From contig NZ_CABVPN010000007.1 of NCBI RefSeq assembly GCF_902499115.1, positions 124,001 through 188,000 on the forward strand: 64,000 nt of DNA. Reading direction: 5' to 3'. A program made the translations under genes and the position numbers. The first letter of the stretch is position 1. Each line of letters begins with the position of its first letter. Of this stretch, positions 62,548-64,000 are shown piece after piece. The notes beneath the pieces were generated by a model. It saw nothing but the letters and a program-made list of their open reading frames with translations, searched no databases and had not been told where the DNA came from. The stretch is from Burkholderia diffusa. Its GTDB lineage: Bacteria; Pseudomonadota; Gammaproteobacteria; Burkholderiales; Burkholderiaceae.

Positions 62548-63723
62548 ATGAAGCACGTCACTACCCGCCTGCGGCGGCTGTTCGCGCCGATCGGCCTGCA
62601 CTGGTATCTCGCTCTCCTCCTCGCGCTCGATGCACTGATGGTGCTGCGCCCCGTCGTCGCCCATGCGAAGCTCGGCGTGCATCGTGCGTGGCTCACCGAC
62701 GCGCTGAATCTCGTCGATAACGCCGGCCTCGTCGTGCTGCCGCAGGTCGTCGTCGCGACCGGCCTCGCGACGATGGCCATCGGCATCGTGCTGCGTGCGC
62801 GCGTCGCGTGGGTGCTGTCGATCCTGCTGCTGGTCGCGGCCGCCGCGATCAGCATCCTCGGCGGCTACCGCAGCAACGCGGTGTTCGTGTACACGGCCGT
62901 GCTGGCCGTCACGCTGATCTACTACTGGCGCCATTTCGACCGCGCGAGCGTCGCCGCGAGCAGCCTGTTCGCGCTGCTCAGCATCGTGTCGCTGTTGATC
63001 TACGCGACCTTCGGCGTGCTGTATCTCGGCGACGAATTCACGCCGCCGGTCCACGACCTCGCCACGGCCGTCTACTTCTCGATCGTGTCGATGTCGACGG
63101 TCGGCTACGGCGACATCGTGCCGCACGCGCCCACCGCGCGCCTCTTCACCGCATCGGTGATCGTGCTCGGCATCACGGTGTTCGCGACGTCGATCAGCGC
63201 GGTTGTCGGGCCGGTGATCGGCGGCAACCTGAAACGGATCGTCAAGGGAGGCATTTCGAACGTGATCCGCAAGCATCATTTCCTGATCGTCGGCGCGACG
63301 CCCGTCGCGCATGCAGTGCACGAGGGGCTGCGCAAGCGCGGCTACGCCGTGACCGTCATCGTGCCGGCCGGCGTCGAGCACAACTATGCGGGCGGGACCG
63401 ACCTGATCGTCGGCGACGCCACCGACCACGCGGTGCTGGAAAGCGCTGGCGCGGCAACGGCCCGCGCGGTGCTCGCGCTGCGTTCCGACGATGCCGAGAA
63501 TGCGTTCATCATCCTCGCGATCCGCGAGATCGCGTCGACGGTGCGTACCGTCGCGCTCGTGAACCAGCAACGCAACCTCGAGCGGCTGCGCCTGCTGAAG
63601 CCGGACATGGTGTTCTCGCCGCAGCAGCTCGCGGGCGAACTGCTCGCCAGCACGCTCAACGACGAACCGGTCGACAAGTCGGTGATCTCGCACCTGCTGT
63701 TCGGCACCGACGCCGCCGCGTGA
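62548..63723 (+). CDS. Potassium channel with RCK/TrkA-N domain (Kch-like)
   Basis: 391 aa. Several N-terminal helices, then a pore segment with selectivity filter STVGYGD followed by an inner helix. The cytoplasmic RCK/TrkA-N domain starts HHFLIVGATPVAHAVHEGL and has ALRSDDAENAFIILAI. It is a K+ channel gated by nucleotide or ion binding at the RCK domain. It appears monocistronic. Confidence 0.92.
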   Translation: MKHVTTRLRRLFAPIGLHWYLALLLALDALMVLRPVVAHAKLGVHRAWLTDALNLVDNAGLVVLPQVVVATGLATMAIGIVLRARVAWVLSILLLVAAAAISILGGYRSNAVFVYTAVLAVTLIYYWRHFDRASVAASSLFALLSIVSLLIYATFGVLYLGDEFTPPVHDLATAVYFSIVSMSTVGYGDIVPHAPTARLFTASVIVLGITVFATSISAVVGPVIGGNLKRIVKGGISNVIRKHHFLIVGATPVAHAVHEGLRKRGYAVTVIVPAGVEHNYAGGTDLIVGDATDHAVLESAGAATARAVLALRSDDAENAFIILAIREIASTVRTVALVNQQRNLERLRLLKPDMVFSPQQLAGELLASTLNDEPVDKSVISHLLFGTDAAA

Positions 63724-63760
63724 CCGGTGCCGGCCGACGCGCGGCCGGTACAATCGCGCG

Positions 63761-64000
63761 ATGTCCGAATTGCTCACTTACGGCGGCCTGTTCGCCGTGT
63801 CGATGGTCGCCGCGACCCTGCTGCCGCTCCAGTCCGAAGCCGTGCTCGCCGGCCTGCTGCTCGCCGGACGCGAGCCCATGTGGGCGCTGCTGCTGGTCGC
63901 GAGCGTCGGCAACGTCGCGGGCTCGGTGGTCAACTGGGCGCTCGGCCGCGGCATCGAGCATTTCCGCGACCGCCGCTGGTTCCCGGTCAAGCCGGCCGCG
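63761..64000 (+). CDS. YqaA-like DedA-superfamily membrane protein (3' end outside window)
   Basis: The first 80 codons are visible, from ATG 63761. MSELLTYGGLFAVSMVAATL begins a membrane segment; SEAVLAGLLLAGREPMWALL and ASVGNVAGSVVNWALGRGIE match the YqaA/SNARE-associated group. It lies 37 bp after the K+ channel stop. Function is unknown. The rest is cut off by the window edge. Confidence 0.85.
   Translation, partial: MSELLTYGGLFAVSMVAATLLPLQSEAVLAGLLLAGREPMWALLLVASVGNVAGSVVNWALGRGIEHFRDRRWFPVKPAA

Noticed and set aside
1..64000. CRISPR array, prophage, insertion sequence, rRNA or tRNA genes
   Set aside because: No regularly spaced repeats, phage structural or transposase motifs, or RNA gene signatures were seen by eye. 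A dedicated RNA search could still find a small RNA.

Overview
The window is a high-GC (roughly two-thirds GC) segment that reads as a Burkholderia chromosome, most likely from the B. cepacia complex or a close relative. The pointers are the porin family, two DUF4148 proteins, many LysR/GntR/IclR/Lrp regulators, ACS-type MFS transporters, an AcpA-type phosphatase and beta-alanine catabolism. There are no rRNA, tRNA, ribosomal-protein or replication genes and no recognisable insertion sequence, phage or CRISPR array. The content (uptake, catabolism, stress, regulation) fits a secondary replicon. That assignment is inference from gene content only.

Layout. 0-9 kb: a tandem-domain universal stress protein (cut by the window edge), an amino-acid permease remnant, a DedA-rhodanese fusion, a DUF985 cupin, a second universal stress protein, a CHASE-PAS histidine kinase with a translationally coupled NarL-type regulator, an LprI-like protein, a DUF4148 protein and a PilZ protein. 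9-12 kb: a class A penicillin-binding protein. 12-16.3 kb: a probable trans-3-hydroxy-L-proline locus (dehydratase, substrate-binding protein, GntR regulator, ketimine reductase). 16.4-19.3 kb: a receiver-only regulator, a true FNR-type oxygen sensor, and an opposing row of small genes (HPF-like, unknown 79 aa, DUF1488, DUF488). 19.4-23.8 kb: aromatic amino-acid aminotransferase, permease, Lrp regulator and an EamA exporter. 24-27.3 kb: acid phosphatase plus diheme peroxidase. 27.3-31.3 kb: a decayed methyltransferase, a ClC protein, cytosine deaminase and a VOC protein. 31.6-37 kb: porin, DUF4148, LysR/FUSC pair and a small secreted protein. 37.2-40.7 kb: DmpA peptidase, permease and LuxR-type regulator. 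40.7-44.5 kb: P450 remnant, SnoaL-like protein, LysR, AEC carrier and a secreted PF03640 protein. 44.6-48.7 kb: beta-alanine/malonate-semialdehyde catabolism with its LysR. 48.7-54.5 kb: cupin, epoxide hydrolase, GlxA-type regulator, SDR and diguanylate cyclase. 54.5-60.3 kb: two tandem MFS paralogs, an MBL-fold protein and an unusual double-IclR regulator. 60.5-64 kb: a 47-aa gene behind a palindrome, Lrp/LysE pair, a K+ channel and a partial YqaA-like protein.

The most coherent hidden signal is a low-oxygen regulon. FNR boxes lie before the first stress protein and before the DUF1488/79-aa/HPF-like row. Both are followed at exactly the same distance (31 bp centre to centre) by an identical TATGCT -10 element. 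A third box lies between the second stress protein and the histidine kinase. The window also encodes an FNR-type regulator with all four cluster cysteines at E. coli FNR spacing and an ETVSR recognition helix. Three genes are decayed remnants (permease, methyltransferase, P450), so the segment has undergone local deletions.
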